A stretch of 64,000 nucleotides of DNA from Deinandra increscens subsp. villosa (taxonomy: Eukaryota > Streptophyta > Magnoliopsida > Asterales > Asteraceae): NCBI GenBank assembly GCA_039602395.1, contig JBCNJP010000007.1, positions 128,328,952 to 128,392,951 on the forward strand, given 5' to 3'. Position numbers and translations under genes: made by a program. A model generated the notes under the pieces. That model ran no database searches. It saw nothing but the letters and a program-made list of their open reading frames with translations, and had not been told where the DNA came from. Positions within the stretch are counted from its first letter, which is position 1. Each line of letters starts with the position of its first letter. Shown in pieces: positions 48,061 to 60,579 of the stretch.

Positions 48061-49522
48061 GAACAATAGAGGAACACATGTGAAAAGTTAAAAGCAACAT
48101 AATCCAAGTGTAACATTGATCTTCTATATCAAAATATATATACATACATAGTGTTGACCAAATGTATCTATCTATTGATTAAAGTGGTTAGTTCAGCCTA
48201 GTCACTACTCTTCCCACAGCTGGCAGCATACATACATACAAATACAGCAGAAGAATACAACAAAAATGTACATATAAAAACAACCAAAAAAGGAAGGTTA
48301 ATCCTCCAAAACAAGCTGCAAAAATCCTAATACATCTGACATTCAAACACACTAGTAAAGTCGGCAAAGAAACATAAGCCACAACATGGTTTCAAGTACA
48401 AGATAATTTCAAACAAGCTCTAACTCATAAGATGAAACAGTGTTCCATTCCATTTGTGTATCATCATCACCATGCAAATCTGTTACTCTAACTTCAGGGC
48501 TCTTTAGCATCACAAAAGCAAAGACAATTCTGAACAGCTTCAGTTCCCTACTAATGCGAAAAGTATATCAGAAGCAGCATGATAAGCAGCTTTATTTATA
48601 TGTCATAACATCATTAAAATGTTCAAACTCTGCAGGAGTAACAAATATATTTCTTGGGCTAAAAGTGTATGTATATGAAAGAAGAAACGAATGAACGATC
48701 ATCCATAAAAGACCTTCAAACAAATGGCTTCGGACTAGTGTTCTAAAAGATTCAAGGATAAACAAACTTTTAATTGTAAAACATTTCATATGCCACCATA
48801 GGATTTAATAATATTATCTCCAAAGATGGTTCATTTCCCTGAACAAACTTCGGAACATTATCATATGTCACCATGGAACACAAATTTTCATTGTTAATTC
48901 AGATAAATGATAACATTTAGGACCTTTCAACTATCAGTAATGTTGTGTAACAACTTCAATTTCCTTGCATCCTAAATTCTTTAAATTGAAACAAAACTTA
49001 AAACTTTGGTTTGAATAAAAAAGTATGCAGAACTTCTGTGTACAAAGCAGAATGAACACAATAACAATATAGAAAGACAATTTGGTACTATGTACTTAGT
49101 AACTAGTTTTTTTAGGAACAATTGTAGGCTCGAACTGATGAGAGTGCAAGTACAGCATGATTAAAACAATGCAAGTCACGTCCCTAATCCTGTGGACACT
49201 CAATAACATGACAAGGAACAGTGATATAGAATCTAAAAAACACGATAATAGATTAACATCTACACACGAGCCAACTTGACATGTTTATAAAGTATAATAA
49301 ATCCATATTTACTTTATTTAAGGAAAGCATAAAAGAAATAGTAAAGTATAAAGTTGGTATCTTACATTTCCAAAGAAGACTGCGTCCATTAGCTTGATAA
49401 ACAGAATCATTGTCACTAAGTTCAGAAAGAATCCAGCAGAGTGCAAATAAAACAATTAAGAGAGCTTGAGTTCCACAGATTTTTACATGTGATTCCTTTT
49501 ACATTAAAGCACCACCAAACAC

Positions 49523-51534
49523 TCATTCTGCAGTCACACGCCGCCTCTTCCCATAGTCAGCGTCCCTAGATCTGGACCTGTGTTCATCCTCTTGAGCCAA
49601 TCTTGATTTCGCATGGGCCCTCGAGGACCGGCCACGGTCCCACTCCTCATCATATTCTGGTTCAACCTCCCTGTACCTGTGATGATCAGCATATCTGTCC
49701 CTTTCATCCCTATGGCGGTCCCTACCACGTTCACGGTCACGCGAGCGTTCACGGTCTCTGTCCCTTTCCTTGTCCCGGTCACGTGACCGCTCACTATCCC
49801 TCTTTTCTCGGTGCCTACTTTCAGGCCACTCGTCTTCATGTGCATCTTTTTCTCTCGGTAAGTCTCTTTCATACCCGGGTTCACGATCTCTATCGTCTCT
49901 AACTCTTCTATCTGAAGTACCAGACCAATCTCTATCTTTTTCCTTTGCAGGATTGGGCCAAGTTCCTTTATCTTGGCTACCTTCACCGTATTGTTGATCA
50001 GAAACAGCTTCCTCACCATAACTAGACTCCCCTACTCTGCCACCATGTTCATCACCTGTCCACCCAGGCATATTTGGGTCTGACCACATTCCCATGTTAG
50101 ACCCATCCGCACCACCTCCCGGCATCATACCCATTCCATTCATTGGCATTCCTCTCCCAAAAAACGCCGGGTTAACATGGGGCGCCAATCCCCGGTAATC
50201 CAGGCTGGAAGGACGGTAACATACCAGAAAACGGAGGTGTTGGTGCACCAGGGAAACCACCGTAACTTCCCATCCGGCCCATTGGACCTCCAAAAGAAGG
50301 ATCAAACCCTTGACCCATCATAGCTTGGGGATGCATCATAGGTAGCGGCCCAAACCCATTTCCCATCATACCACGCCCGCCCATCCCACCACGTCCACCC
50401 ATTCCACCGCCACGTCCACCTGGCCCACGGCCTGCCATACCTTGACCGTTACCTCTACCCCAATTTCCCCTTCCGAATCCTCTGTTGTTATCACCACCAC
50501 CTTGAAAGTTCCCACCACCATTTTGAAAATTCCCACCAGCAGGCATATTGTTTCCGCCTGTTTTAGCAGGAAGATCTCCCGGGCCCCTCTTCGCTAGACC
50601 TGCAGAAGACTGAGCCATCTGTTGGTTTCTATTAACCTGTGCTTCTCCCATTCGTTTAACACTAAACGGTGATGCATACGCAACAACGCAAGGACGGCCA
50701 TTAAACACGTGCCCGTTCATCCCCTCCTTGCAAGCTGCGGCAGCCGAAGGATCATAAAACTCAACCTGGCAATACCCTTTTGATTTCCCACTAGCTTTCT
50801 CATCAAAGAACTTCACCTCCTTCACTTGACCATACTTGCAAAGTTCCGCCTCAAGCTCAGCATCAGTAGTCCACCAATGCAAATCTCCCACGAAAAGAAT
50901 CGTCCCCCCACCGCCACCTCCACCTCCCATGCCACCACCTCCACCATTACCAAAAACATTCCCTCCAGAACCATCGACATTCCCACCGCCTTGTCCAGCA
51001 GTTAATATCTCACCACCACCATTTCCTACACTCCCCATATTTCCATTCCCAACATTATGAAGGTTAGCAGTTCCATTGTTGTTATTGAGAGGCCCGTGGT
51101 CTACTTCGCCTACTTTACCCGAAGTCGGCCCTAATTCGACTCTTAGGTTGCCGGACTCCCTCCGTGCCATCTCATTTTCTCCAAACCCTAGATTTGAATT
51201 TGCTTCTACTCTACTAGAACCACCACCATTGCTATTGCTATCATACTTCTTCAGCACCAACGGCAACGGCAACATCATCCACCACTTGCGGTTGATGCAC
51301 CGGGTGAGGAACTGGTGGTTCCGGCTTTTTCTCTACTTCTTCCTCGTTCTTAAACCCTAAATCCTCACTTTTCGTAACAGACTGGAGAAAACCCTCACCG
51401 ACATTAACATCGTTATAGAGATCCTCATAGTCATCATCATCCTCCCCTAGAAATCCCTCATCGACAACGGCGGAGATGGCTTCGTTCCGATGGAACTGCT
51501 CGTTCGGATCTCCGCCGCCCTCGTTTGGATCCAT
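49523..51534 (-). pseudogene. CFIm68/CPSF6-like gene, copy 2, two frame breaks
   Basis: Nearly identical to copy 1, including the frame break before APHVNPAFFGRGM (near 50,180-50,195). An extra base near 51,250-51,258 (cttcttcagcacc against cttattcacacc in copy 1) causes an early stop after VAVGAEEV, about 100 codons from the start. The frame then reopens through the RRM. Other changes are synonymous or conservative, for example Asp to Lys or Glu swaps in the N-terminal and RD regions, and loss of one Thr codon near 50,118. If contig 3 overlaps contig 2 this is another read of the same gene, perhaps the other haplotype. Confidence 0.8.
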
Positions 51535-52475
51535 GGTTCCCAATTCGTAAAGTTAAATTGTAAGGAAATCGTATTCTAAAACGAAGGAATCATGATGAAA
51601 AAGATAACAAGAAGATTTGAAAGATGAGAGAGGTTACCAGAAGGTGGAAGAAGGTGAGAGATATAGATGGAGGAGGTTCAGAAAGAAAGAAAGAAAAACC
51701 CTACGTTTTATTCATTTGCTAAAATAAGCCGCTTCAGGGAAGACGCTTCTGAAATCTGGAAATTAATGAAAAAAAAACATTTAAAAAAATAAACAAGATT
51801 TAAAAAAAAAATAATTAATCATAACATGTCACGTAGCAAGCCATGAACGAAGCACACGTAGCAAGCTATGAATGAAACAAAGTTACTAAAAACGATTTAA
51901 AAGGAATTAAAAATGAGTTAGAATAAATTTAAATATAGAAGTAAGTATGATCTACGGGGCTGTTACACCTAAGTTATGTATGAAACCAATTAAAACTACA
52001 TTATTTTGATTAAAAACTACTTAAAATTGATTTAAAAATAATATACTAAAATAATACAATTTTAATTGTTTTCAAAATTAGATATGTAATTAATTTGCTT
52101 TTCAAACTTAGATATATTAGTAATCAAAACGCCGTCGTTTTTTATTTCGATTTATACCTAACTTAGATGCGTAATGACCATGTATTGACTTTCCCAAAAT
52201 TATAACTATTTTATGTGACAGGAAATCAGAAAATTGTTTTATGTTGGAAAACAGTAAAAATAGAAATAGTCGTGATATATGTAATTTTTTTGAAAACGAG
52301 AAATTGATAAAAAGGTCTTTTACGAATACAAGAAATTTAAACTTAAAAGGTTTTGTTTAAGACAAGCTTTAAATCACAAACAAGTTCTGACCCTAACAGA
52401 TAAGCGTGTAAAAGAGTCGAAACGATTATAAGCTACTCGAGATCGAATCGATAAGAAGCCCAAAACGAGCCGAGA

Positions 52476-52616
52476 TATCACATTATTCAAGGAACCTTAC
52501 ATGTTGTCGGAGTAAAGGATCATCAACAATGAGCGTTTAATCGGTGTGAGTTATCACATTATTCAAGGAACCTTAGATGTTCTCAGAGTAAAAGGATCGT
52601 CAACAATGAGCGTTCT
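52476..52616. repeat. Two-copy tandem repeat, ~75-bp unit (second copy)
   Basis: Same pair as at 44,862-45,001. Confidence 0.7.
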
Positions 52617-53373
52617 AGATTAATAAAAGCTTCTCTCTTGTAGTTGGGTTTATTAGATCGGTTGTCTTCGGCCAATTAAAAACGATCCATTTATATACAT
52701 GAAACTAATAATCTTTCTTTCAGATTGAATCCGGTTCCACGACTTTGGGGAAAAATAATGATCCTTCTCCAACAAAGAAAATAAAAGCCCTTAAAAAAAA
52801 CTATTATTGTCTTTTTTTTTTCATTTTAAACCATATAAAATACAAATATAGTGAATTTACCCTTGAAAATTTTGATGTTAGTTTAAAAGAAAATTTTACT
52901 TTGTAAGATTTATCTTTAATCATTTATGCTTCTTTAGTTTCAAATGTAAGAAATTGTTTTTAGACCTTTGCTGTTTAACCATATACATGTCATATAGATA
53001 TTTATTTAATATTTAATAGCAAATTTGAAACAAATTTGAAACACTGATAGACCAGTGACACCATCCGATCATCTTCATTCCTCGTCAAGAAAAAAAATCA
53101 TCAAGTGAGAAACTCACAACATGTCATAGATATGATAAATGTTTTTTGTTGTATGAATCTAAAAAATTCTTTATCCTATAAAACAAAGGTAAAGTTTGTT
53201 TCCATTTCACCCCCTCGTCAACTCTCTACTGCTTTAAATAAGAACTTAACTTTGTTCATTATAAGAACGCCCTGCGTACACAGGAATACAAGTGGCTTAT
53301 TTATTTAACTCTGCAATATTTGGATCATTCAGAGGAACATAAACACCTAGCAAGCTTCATTCCAACCAAATAC

Positions 53374-56300
53374 TCAAGTTGCAGGGTTGGTATAAAGTCG
53401 GTTTCGTTTAATGTAGTCGATAACTTCATCTGATGTCAAATATTTAACCGACAAGCCCCGTGAAATGCAATCTCTGTTAATACATAAACAATACTTGAGA
53501 CTCCTGTTAGAGTGAAATGTTAACGAATTTATAGCAATTTGATGGCTACCTTCAAGGCCCGTATCGAAATCAAGACTTTGATGAACACTCAATATTTAGG
53601 AAAAAATAACTCAAAACCTTTTATAGAATTGTCACATTAGGGTTACCCATCTTGGTCCCTATTTATAAGACCCACTTGGCTTAATTAGGGATCAAGCCTT
53701 ACATAGGAATCCTATTACAACTCTAATTGCTAATTAAATAAACACAACTCATTTATCTAAATAATTATATTAAACCAACTTGTTTAATATAAACCCCGAA
53801 CTATACCGACTTGTATAATTCTGCCCTTTGAATTAGCCATCCAACATTCACCCCCCTAATTCAAATGCCGAATTAGACGAGGTCTTGATTCTAACTCCTT
53901 AGGCTTTGACCAACTTGTCAAGACCACTTGGGCCGACCCATAACTCGGACCGTACATTAAAATTACGCCAACATCACCCCCTAATTTCTTAACCGTCTTA
54001 GGGAAGTCCTCAACACCTAGTTAATCTCGCATTTTTCCAAACTTGATTCTCGCGAGCGGCTTGTCGTTGTTGCGGTCTTGATCATCATTCCATTGGCTAT
54101 GGTTTTGGCCATTGCCTCGACCTCTACCTCCCCCAGCAGAGCTTGATTTTCCACGACCTCGACCCGAAGAAGACTCACCACGGTATTTATTATTAGAACT
54201 AATAGAGTTCTTATCGATTGTTTCCAATATCCCATGTACTCGGAATACTGTTTGGATTCGAATGACCCATATGTTGTAGCTAATCTGATTTAACACCGGG
54301 CACTGTAGTGATGTGATGCCATGATACTTCACCGAAACGATCCCATTCTCTGACGGTTTATCGTCCATCGAATTCAATTTTTTCGTTCCTGAAAATTGTT
54401 TTTCTCACGGTCCTTTCGATTAAACAATTTCTTTTGGGACGGTTTCAGAACACACGTGGGTGATTTATCCTAAGCATGAACTTGACCATAATTCTTTTGA
54501 AGTATGTTGATTAATGACCAAGCTAACCCTCTATCTCAAAGAAAATCAATTCTAAGTAGATTTGGTCCTGATCGATCAAGTGTAAAATTAGCGGCTTCCA
54601 ATTTTCTCTAAGTCGATCGAACCTAGTGCTGATCTTCAATAACAATCTACGAATACTCAACAAGAATCGACTTCCGGTCTACAGTAAAAATCGGCAACTT
54701 CTGATTTTTAGACAGATCACCGGCTTGTGATCTAGGCGGTGCTTTGGACGTAAGGGTGGTTGAGTGGCGATCTTCCGGCGTGAAGGGCGAAAGAGCTACG
54801 ATCTCGTCATTCTTTGGTTCCCGGAATTGATACAAGATCCGCGTCTCGAAGCTGATAGTCGGCGACTTCTTTGATCTCCCTTGGCAACAGTCGTTTACCC
54901 TTAAATCTTTCTTGGTTGACTTCACTCGACCCTAGATCTTCTTGGCAAAACGAATAACCCTAGATCACTTCGCGATGATGACTACAAACACAGCTTCCTT
55001 GCAGATCACGGTATCAACTCCGGGTACCGAGAACTTGGTTCTTGATTTCACCAAGCTCTGATACCAATTCAAGGCCCGTATCGAAATCAAGACTTTGATG
55101 AACACTCAATATTTAGGAAAAAATAACTCAAAACCTTTTATAGAATTGTCACATTAGGGTTACCCATCTTGGTCCCTATTTATAAGACCCACTTGGCTTA
55201 ATTAGGGATCAAGCCTTACATAGGAATCCTATTACAACTCTAATTGCTAATTAAATAAACACAACTCATTTATCTAAATAATTATATTAAACCAACTTGT
55301 TTAATATAAACCCCGAACTATACCGACTTGTATAATTCTGCCCTTTGAATTAGCCATCCAACATACCTTACGAGAGTTGAGCTGATACGGTTTGGCACTA
55401 TTTCGTTCACCACTTCGATGTTACTCTGCAAGATTCGTACAAGAACACTAGTATTTTAAGGGGTGACTTTAGAGTTTAGACTTTAGACTTCAAAATACAG
55501 GAAACATAGAAGCCATCTTTTGGTTCTTGATCATGGAGCGGACAACTAGGGTGTAAACAAGCCAAGCATGTTTTGAGCTACTCGAGATCGTCTTGCTGAA
55601 AGCTCGAATCGAGTTGAGATTAAACAAGCTCAAGCTTTTATTAAAGCTCGCTTAATAAATGAGCCCGGGCTACACATATAGCATAACTTATTATATAATT
55701 ATATAATAATTTTATATACGAAAACTATTCTTGTAAATATATAAAAAAGTACTTATGAGTGCATATAAATAGCAGTAATAAAAAAAGTAATAAATAATAA
55801 ACGAGTCGAGCTCCAACTTTAGAAATAAAGCTCTAAACAAGCCAGAGCTTTGGCTCGGTTCGTTTACAACCCCTAGGGACAGTCCCAACTCATAGAGTGG
55901 AAGAGATAATAACGACAGGTCTCAAATCATTAATTGAAATATGATCCAATGGCTAAAAAGTGGTTCATTCGTTACCTCATTAACTAATTTTTATTGTGAA
56001 CCTCCCTCTATATCTTAATATGATCAAACTCATCATACAAAAGCTGTCTAAACGAGTAGTAACAGAACGCTAGTAGGTTTACCTTGTATTCTGTCAAGAT
56101 TTCATTATTTGCGATTATTTTCTCGATGTCTTGACCTTCTCTGCGGATGCAAACCACACCATAATCTCTGATTATAGTCCTGACCTAAAACAAAAAGACA
56201 GTCATATAAAAATGTGAACCTGTGATCTTATGTGGTTTATTTCGCTTGTTTTGTTTGGATATATGTCTATCATTGAAACAGTGTTTGGTAAAAGGTGATT

Positions 56301-59046
56301 CTGATTATGATTTTCTGACTGTTTTGAGTCAAAATAAACAGATTTAAGGAGACAGTTGTAACTGTAAGAAAACTGGATCAGATAACTAGAAATTATCCAA
56401 CTATCCCCAGATTTTATTAACTGATTACTGATCATCCAACTAGTATTTTGTGCCATCACCACAAAAGAGAATGAAAGATAATCAAGAAAACCATTACCTG
56501 TTCCGGTATCCAAGCTCCGGGTATGCCAAAAGATTCTACTAGATCAGAGCCACAAACAAGCATAACCTTTAAAAGTGCTACAGTTGCATAGACAAAATTA
56601 GTGTTTGTAACAAGACATATTTCAAACTTTAACCTTCTACTCATATTCCACTACATTGGTTCAGAACCAAAAAATATAATAGTTTGGGAAAGGGCAATTT
56701 GATCAAAACAGAGTCAATACATTGAGACCATGGGCTGTAAAAAGAGACATACTTCAATTTCTAGAAGGAAAAAAAAAGGTAACAGTTCGTGGTATTGTCT
56801 ATAGCTTTTTTATAACAAAATACGGAAGGGGTAGTGGGGTACTTCTGTTCTCAGTTTGCCCCTCTACAAGAAATATAACTTCTATTTCAGCTCATTTGTG
56901 TGGAAATGGGTCCCATTTGGATTATATTTCATTGCTAATGAGTCAAAATGATAAAAGTGGCTAAAAACAAAACAAGTCAAATTGTCAAACAGATTAACAG
57001 CTGCACATGGCATCATGCCATCATTAACTGTCACAACCTCCTAAACTGCAGTAATTAAAAGCACTCATTCTTTCTCTAAGTTTCCAAATCGTATTGGATA
57101 TAGTAATGATTTAGGAACTTCAAAGAGAAAAAGTCAGTCGCAGTGACCGGCCGACCCATTTTACTTTTGACCCATTAAATCGCCTTGCCCAGTTTGCCAC
57201 CTACATAAAATACCATCAATTTCTCCTTTAATCTAACTAACCTTACTCCTAAATCGAACATTGTATTCTTTAAAGCTTATTATTTACAACGATGTATCTT
57301 CTTTTAGGACTATGAGATGGCTTGCAAAGTAAATTATCCAGATAGATTAAAGAAGATAAACTGTTTTAAGAAGTAATACAAGAAAAAAACACGAATGTAA
57401 CTCTAGATAACACATAGATCATACTATTAAGTATTTTGGCAAATTAAGGAGCAAGCAAAAGCAGCATACCATTAGGTATCAGCCCACTATCACAAAAGAA
57501 GCTCCTGATTCTTGACAACACTGTCAGTGATCGTTGAAACGAACTTTGTTTTGCCTAAAACAAATAAATATTTCTGCATCAATAAACATAGAAAAACATA
57601 AGCGAAGGCTATTTATACAATAAAGTTGCCCCTTTCAAAGAAACAAGAATCAAAACTACACGTGTTAAATAAAAAACGGATGCATTCAACGTTTGGTCCT
57701 AAAAGCAATATGACTACACGGTAGAATGACTTGTTTGTCCACGTACCATTGCCACTTCATCTTTACTACAATCATGGTGACTGTGACACCACATCAAATT
57801 TTTTAAACCACTCGGACAATTTTTCAATTATTTTAATCAATTTGTGTGTGGATGTGTGTGAGAGAGTGAGGGAGAGAGAAAGAGAGAGACCTCCCATGTA
57901 TCCACCATTATGAACTCAGAACTTTTGCAAGCTAGCTGGCACATTGAGATACGGTGTTCAGCTGGTAAAAGACCCTGTGCAAATATAAAATATTGGTTCT
58001 TGCACTCCAGTTATATAAAATCTGATTGTAGGATAGCTATGAACAAATTAATTATGCAGGCAACCACAAATACATCTAAATATGTGATAATCAGGTTCAT
58101 AGTTGCAAAATGCTGCAAACTTATGATGTTGTAGAAGATAAAATGATATGAAGAATGAGGAGAAACTATAGCATAACGAACCCACAACCCAACTGCAATG
58201 AGAAAATACATGTAAGCGCAACTGATACTTTTACTAAAGTGTCACTTTGACACTGACAAAAAACTAAATCTAACTTTATGAGAACCTGCGTTGAATTCCA
58301 TCAAGAAGCAACATATAGTTTCCTTCTCTTTTTATATGTCTTTAATTTCTTTTTCTGGTGCGAAGAAGTAATGCTACAGAATATCAAATACCTTTTTCTT
58401 GTATGCATCATTTACAGGTGACATATAACCACCAACAACATGAAACCCTTTTGAGTTAAGTGCATCCCTTGCCAATTCTATGCATGCAAAATATATATAA
58501 GGTTAGAAGCTTGGTATATATCTAGAAATATTAAATTGCACTTCTGGAGCTGTAAACATGTTATTCCAAATTCCTAGAACTTCAAATCACATTAGATTAT
58601 TCACTCACTATAAAACTAGAAAAACTAGCAAATAACAGTGCAGCTGTTTGGATGTTACCTGGAAATCTAGAATCATTTCTCAAACATGACAACAAAAAGA
58701 TGACAAAAATAGCAGCCAGAATTCAGGAACACATACCAAAAAGACGTAAATGCATGAATGTAGGAGGATTGAAGCTTCCGGTTGATACCAATACTACATT
58801 AACTTTTCCCCTGCAAGAGTGAGAGAAGATGAAGAATTATTCATGCACTGCCTTTATTCAGAAAAGGATGATTCACGATCCAATATGGAAATCTGACTAG
58901 AGCTTAGTTATTTGTTGAAAGTTGTATCTACGGTTCACCTCTTTGTGAACATGAGCTCATGAAACTTACATTGTGTTAGAATCTGATGAGCCATCTTCGT
59001 TCGTGGACTCTAACGATAACTTATCACGCGGCAAAGAAACATCCAT
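53374..59046 (-). CDS. NMNAT: Nicotinate/nicotinamide mononucleotide adenylyltransferase
   Basis: Catalyses NaMN or NMN + ATP to NaAD or NAD+ + PPi, an essential NAD biosynthesis step. Coding exons (minus strand): 59,046-58,970; 58,810-58,737; 58,477-58,392; 57,974-57,891; 57,554-57,470; 56,577-56,498; 56,184-56,083; 55,425-55,367; 53,473-53,374. They total 747 nt (248 residues), with all GT-AG junctions in phase, matching the usual plant length. The nucleotidyltransferase motif STGSFNPPTFMHLR is in exon 2, LLKVMLVCGSDLVESFG and AWIPEQ in exon 6, VCIRREGQDIE in exon 7, and the C-terminal ISSTLVR signature spans exons 8-9. The ATG at 59,046 gives the expected MDV start. A non-coding leader with introns probably extends to about 61,060. 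Intron 8 carries a retrotransposon at its donor; intron 7 carries a MITE. The frame is intact. Confidence 0.95.
53552..53846 (-). repeat. 3' LTR, 295 bp
   Basis: No difference from the other LTR was seen on reading the two side by side. Confidence 0.92.
54021..54377 (-). pseudogene. Internally deleted Copia gag remnant
   Basis: A 118-codon frame. Its start (SVKYHG, then YNIWVIRIQTVFRVHGI) resembles the first conserved block of plant Copia gag. It passes almost directly into a Gly/Arg/Ser-rich stretch (GRGRGKSSSAGGGRGRG) that normally lies far downstream near the zinc knuckle. The helical core of gag and the CCHC knuckle are missing. It may be untranslated or give a small basic protein; no function can be claimed. 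Confidence 0.65.
55069..55363 (-). repeat. 5' LTR, 295 bp
   Basis: Begins TGTTGG at 55,363 on the minus strand, directly after the NMNAT exon 8 donor, so its first bases are also part of the splice site. Confidence 0.92.
55545..55876. mobile_element. MITE in NMNAT intron 7
   Basis: Ends ctagggtgtaaac and gtttacaacccctag, an imperfect inverted pair. The interior contains 'gagctcgag'-type repeats around an AT-rich core. Flanking duplication is diverged ('ggaca' shared). Related in style to 30,686-31,150. Confidence 0.65.
57845..57890. repeat. GT/GA microsatellite next to NMNAT exon 4 donor
   Basis: A (GT)n then (GA)n tract. On the NMNAT sense strand it is a CT/CA-rich run that starts with the GT of the exon 4 splice donor. 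Confidence 0.8.
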
Positions 59047-59565
59047 TTACACAAAGTCTGATTCCTATTTCCTGATATCCGACTCACAAAAAAAATCATG
59101 CACTGCTGAGTTGATCATTATACCTTTAGGAATTGGAATCTGGTAATTAGGTAGTCACTTAACTTTTAACGTGACTTTAAATTTTATCTCACTGACCAAC
59201 TTCCAGTGTTCTTCAAGTTGAACTATTTCAACCTTGAATAACAATGAAAGTCATACAAAATTTGCAAGCACTCAAATTACTACAACTACACGCACATCCA
59301 AACACCCCATAGTCCAACATTCCAAATTCATAACTTCCTATGGGGTCTTATTTTTCCTTCTACAGTTAAAAAGAAAGACTTGTTTTTAAACGAAACATAT
59401 CAGGAAATATAACTGAAAGATAGGAAATATTCAAATAAGATTGGAATCAAATATGAAATTGTAAGACCTTAACAAACAAACAAAAAACACAAACCAACCT
59501 GAATATGCTAGAATTAGACAGTTGATTAAGACATAGTGAAGAGTAAAGACCTAGGTTGGTGTCAA

Positions 59566-59800
59566 GGGCGGCTCAATCTTTTTGGGGTCCCCAAGCGGAC
59601 AAAAAATCTGGGGCCCTAAGAAGATTAACTACATAAGCTCGGCTAAACGCTTAGTGAAGTTTTCATTTACTCTATACAAATCTTTATTTAGGTTGCTAGA
59701 CAAAATGGACACGCAAAAAGAACTACTTGTTGGTAAATACCCGAACCCCAACACACCCCCACCCCCCCGGGGCGGCGGAAACCCAAAAGTGCAATGATTA
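59566..59800. other. Transposon-like remnant in NMNAT leader region
   Basis: The block 'caagggcggctcaat', then 'ggggtccccaagcgg' and a C-rich run near 59,755-59,775 look like the start of a hAT-type repeat, but I cannot find a matching end. Confidence 0.3.
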
Positions 59801-59852
59801 GTAAAGGTTTCTTCACTTTGATGTAATATACTGAGCTTTATGTACCTAAAAG

Positions 59853-60161
59853 TAGAGGTGCACAAAAAAACCGGTTAACCGAACCGGTAGAAACCGTAGG
59901 TTCCAAACCGGTTTGAGGTTTCTAGATTTAACGTTAAACCGGTTATAGGTTAACCTATTGAAAAATATACATTTTTTCTAAAATATCAATTTATACCGGC
60001 TTTAACTGGTTAAAATGACATATGAACCGGTTTCACCAGTTATTGTTTTAGGGGTTAAAAAACCGGGTTTTTTTTAACCGGTAACCGGTAACCAGTTTTA
60101 CCGATTATAGGTTTTAAAGGACCGTTTTTTTATAACCGGTTAACCGATTTGTGCACCTCTA
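59853..60161. mobile_element. hAT MITE rich in AACCGGTT, 8-bp TSD
   Basis: Ends TAGAGGTGCACAAA and TTTGTGCACCTCTA; perfect 8-bp duplication cctaaaag at 59,845-59,852 and 60,162-60,169. The interior is a series of ccggtt motifs in both orientations and should fold well. Located upstream of the NMNAT ATG, within the likely leader. Confidence 0.9.
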
Positions 60162-60579
60162 CCTAAAAGCACACACTAAATAATCAAATGCCCTTAGACT
60201 AAATTATTTTTCCATCTAATAAGCAAACATTTACCACGTTCAATGGAGCTTTTATTTATCATAGATACGATGTTTTGTTAGAATTTATTTACTCAAAGCT
60301 GATGAACAAATTTTTTAATATCTTTATGTCTAATTCTTCTTTGCTAACAAAAGTTCACCAATTCTCAGTCTCAACTCTCAAGTCATCTCCTAAATCACAC
60401 ACATACACACACCATGCTCTGAGCTTATCCAAGATTATCATATGGCATCAACAGAACAAATTTGGGGTAAAATAAAAAGTTAGGGTTGATATAAATGTAC
60501 TTTCAATCTGGGTGTGGGAAAAAAATTTAGCAAATTCCATTAGAAAGACAAAATAACATATAAATGTACCTTCAATCTG

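Larger units (their letters stand above)
45804..52919. repeat. Right copy of 7.2-kb duplicated segment (start of contig 3)
   Basis: Partner of 38,081-45,303. Starts at the first base after the gap, inside the DEK last exon, and ends where unique sequence leading to NMNAT begins. Confidence 0.9.
53547..55368 (-). mobile_element. Non-autonomous Copia-derived LTR element with identical LTRs
   Basis: The element spans 53,552-55,363, flanked by a 5-bp duplication tacct at 53,547-53,551 and 55,364-55,368. Two 295-bp LTRs (53,552-53,846 and 55,069-55,363) appear identical and begin TGTTGG on the minus strand. A primer binding site for initiator tRNA-Met, TGGTATCAGAGC (55,055-55,066), lies 2 nt from the 5' LTR. 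A polypurine tract AATTAGGGGGGTGAA abuts the 3' LTR at 53,847. The 1.2-kb interior has no protease, integrase or RT. It sits in NMNAT intron 8, in the same orientation as the gene. Confidence 0.93.

Noticed and set aside
54647..54925. 92-codon frame in the LTR element interior
   Set aside because: It lies in the untranslated leader between PBS and gag and shows no similarity to a known protein.
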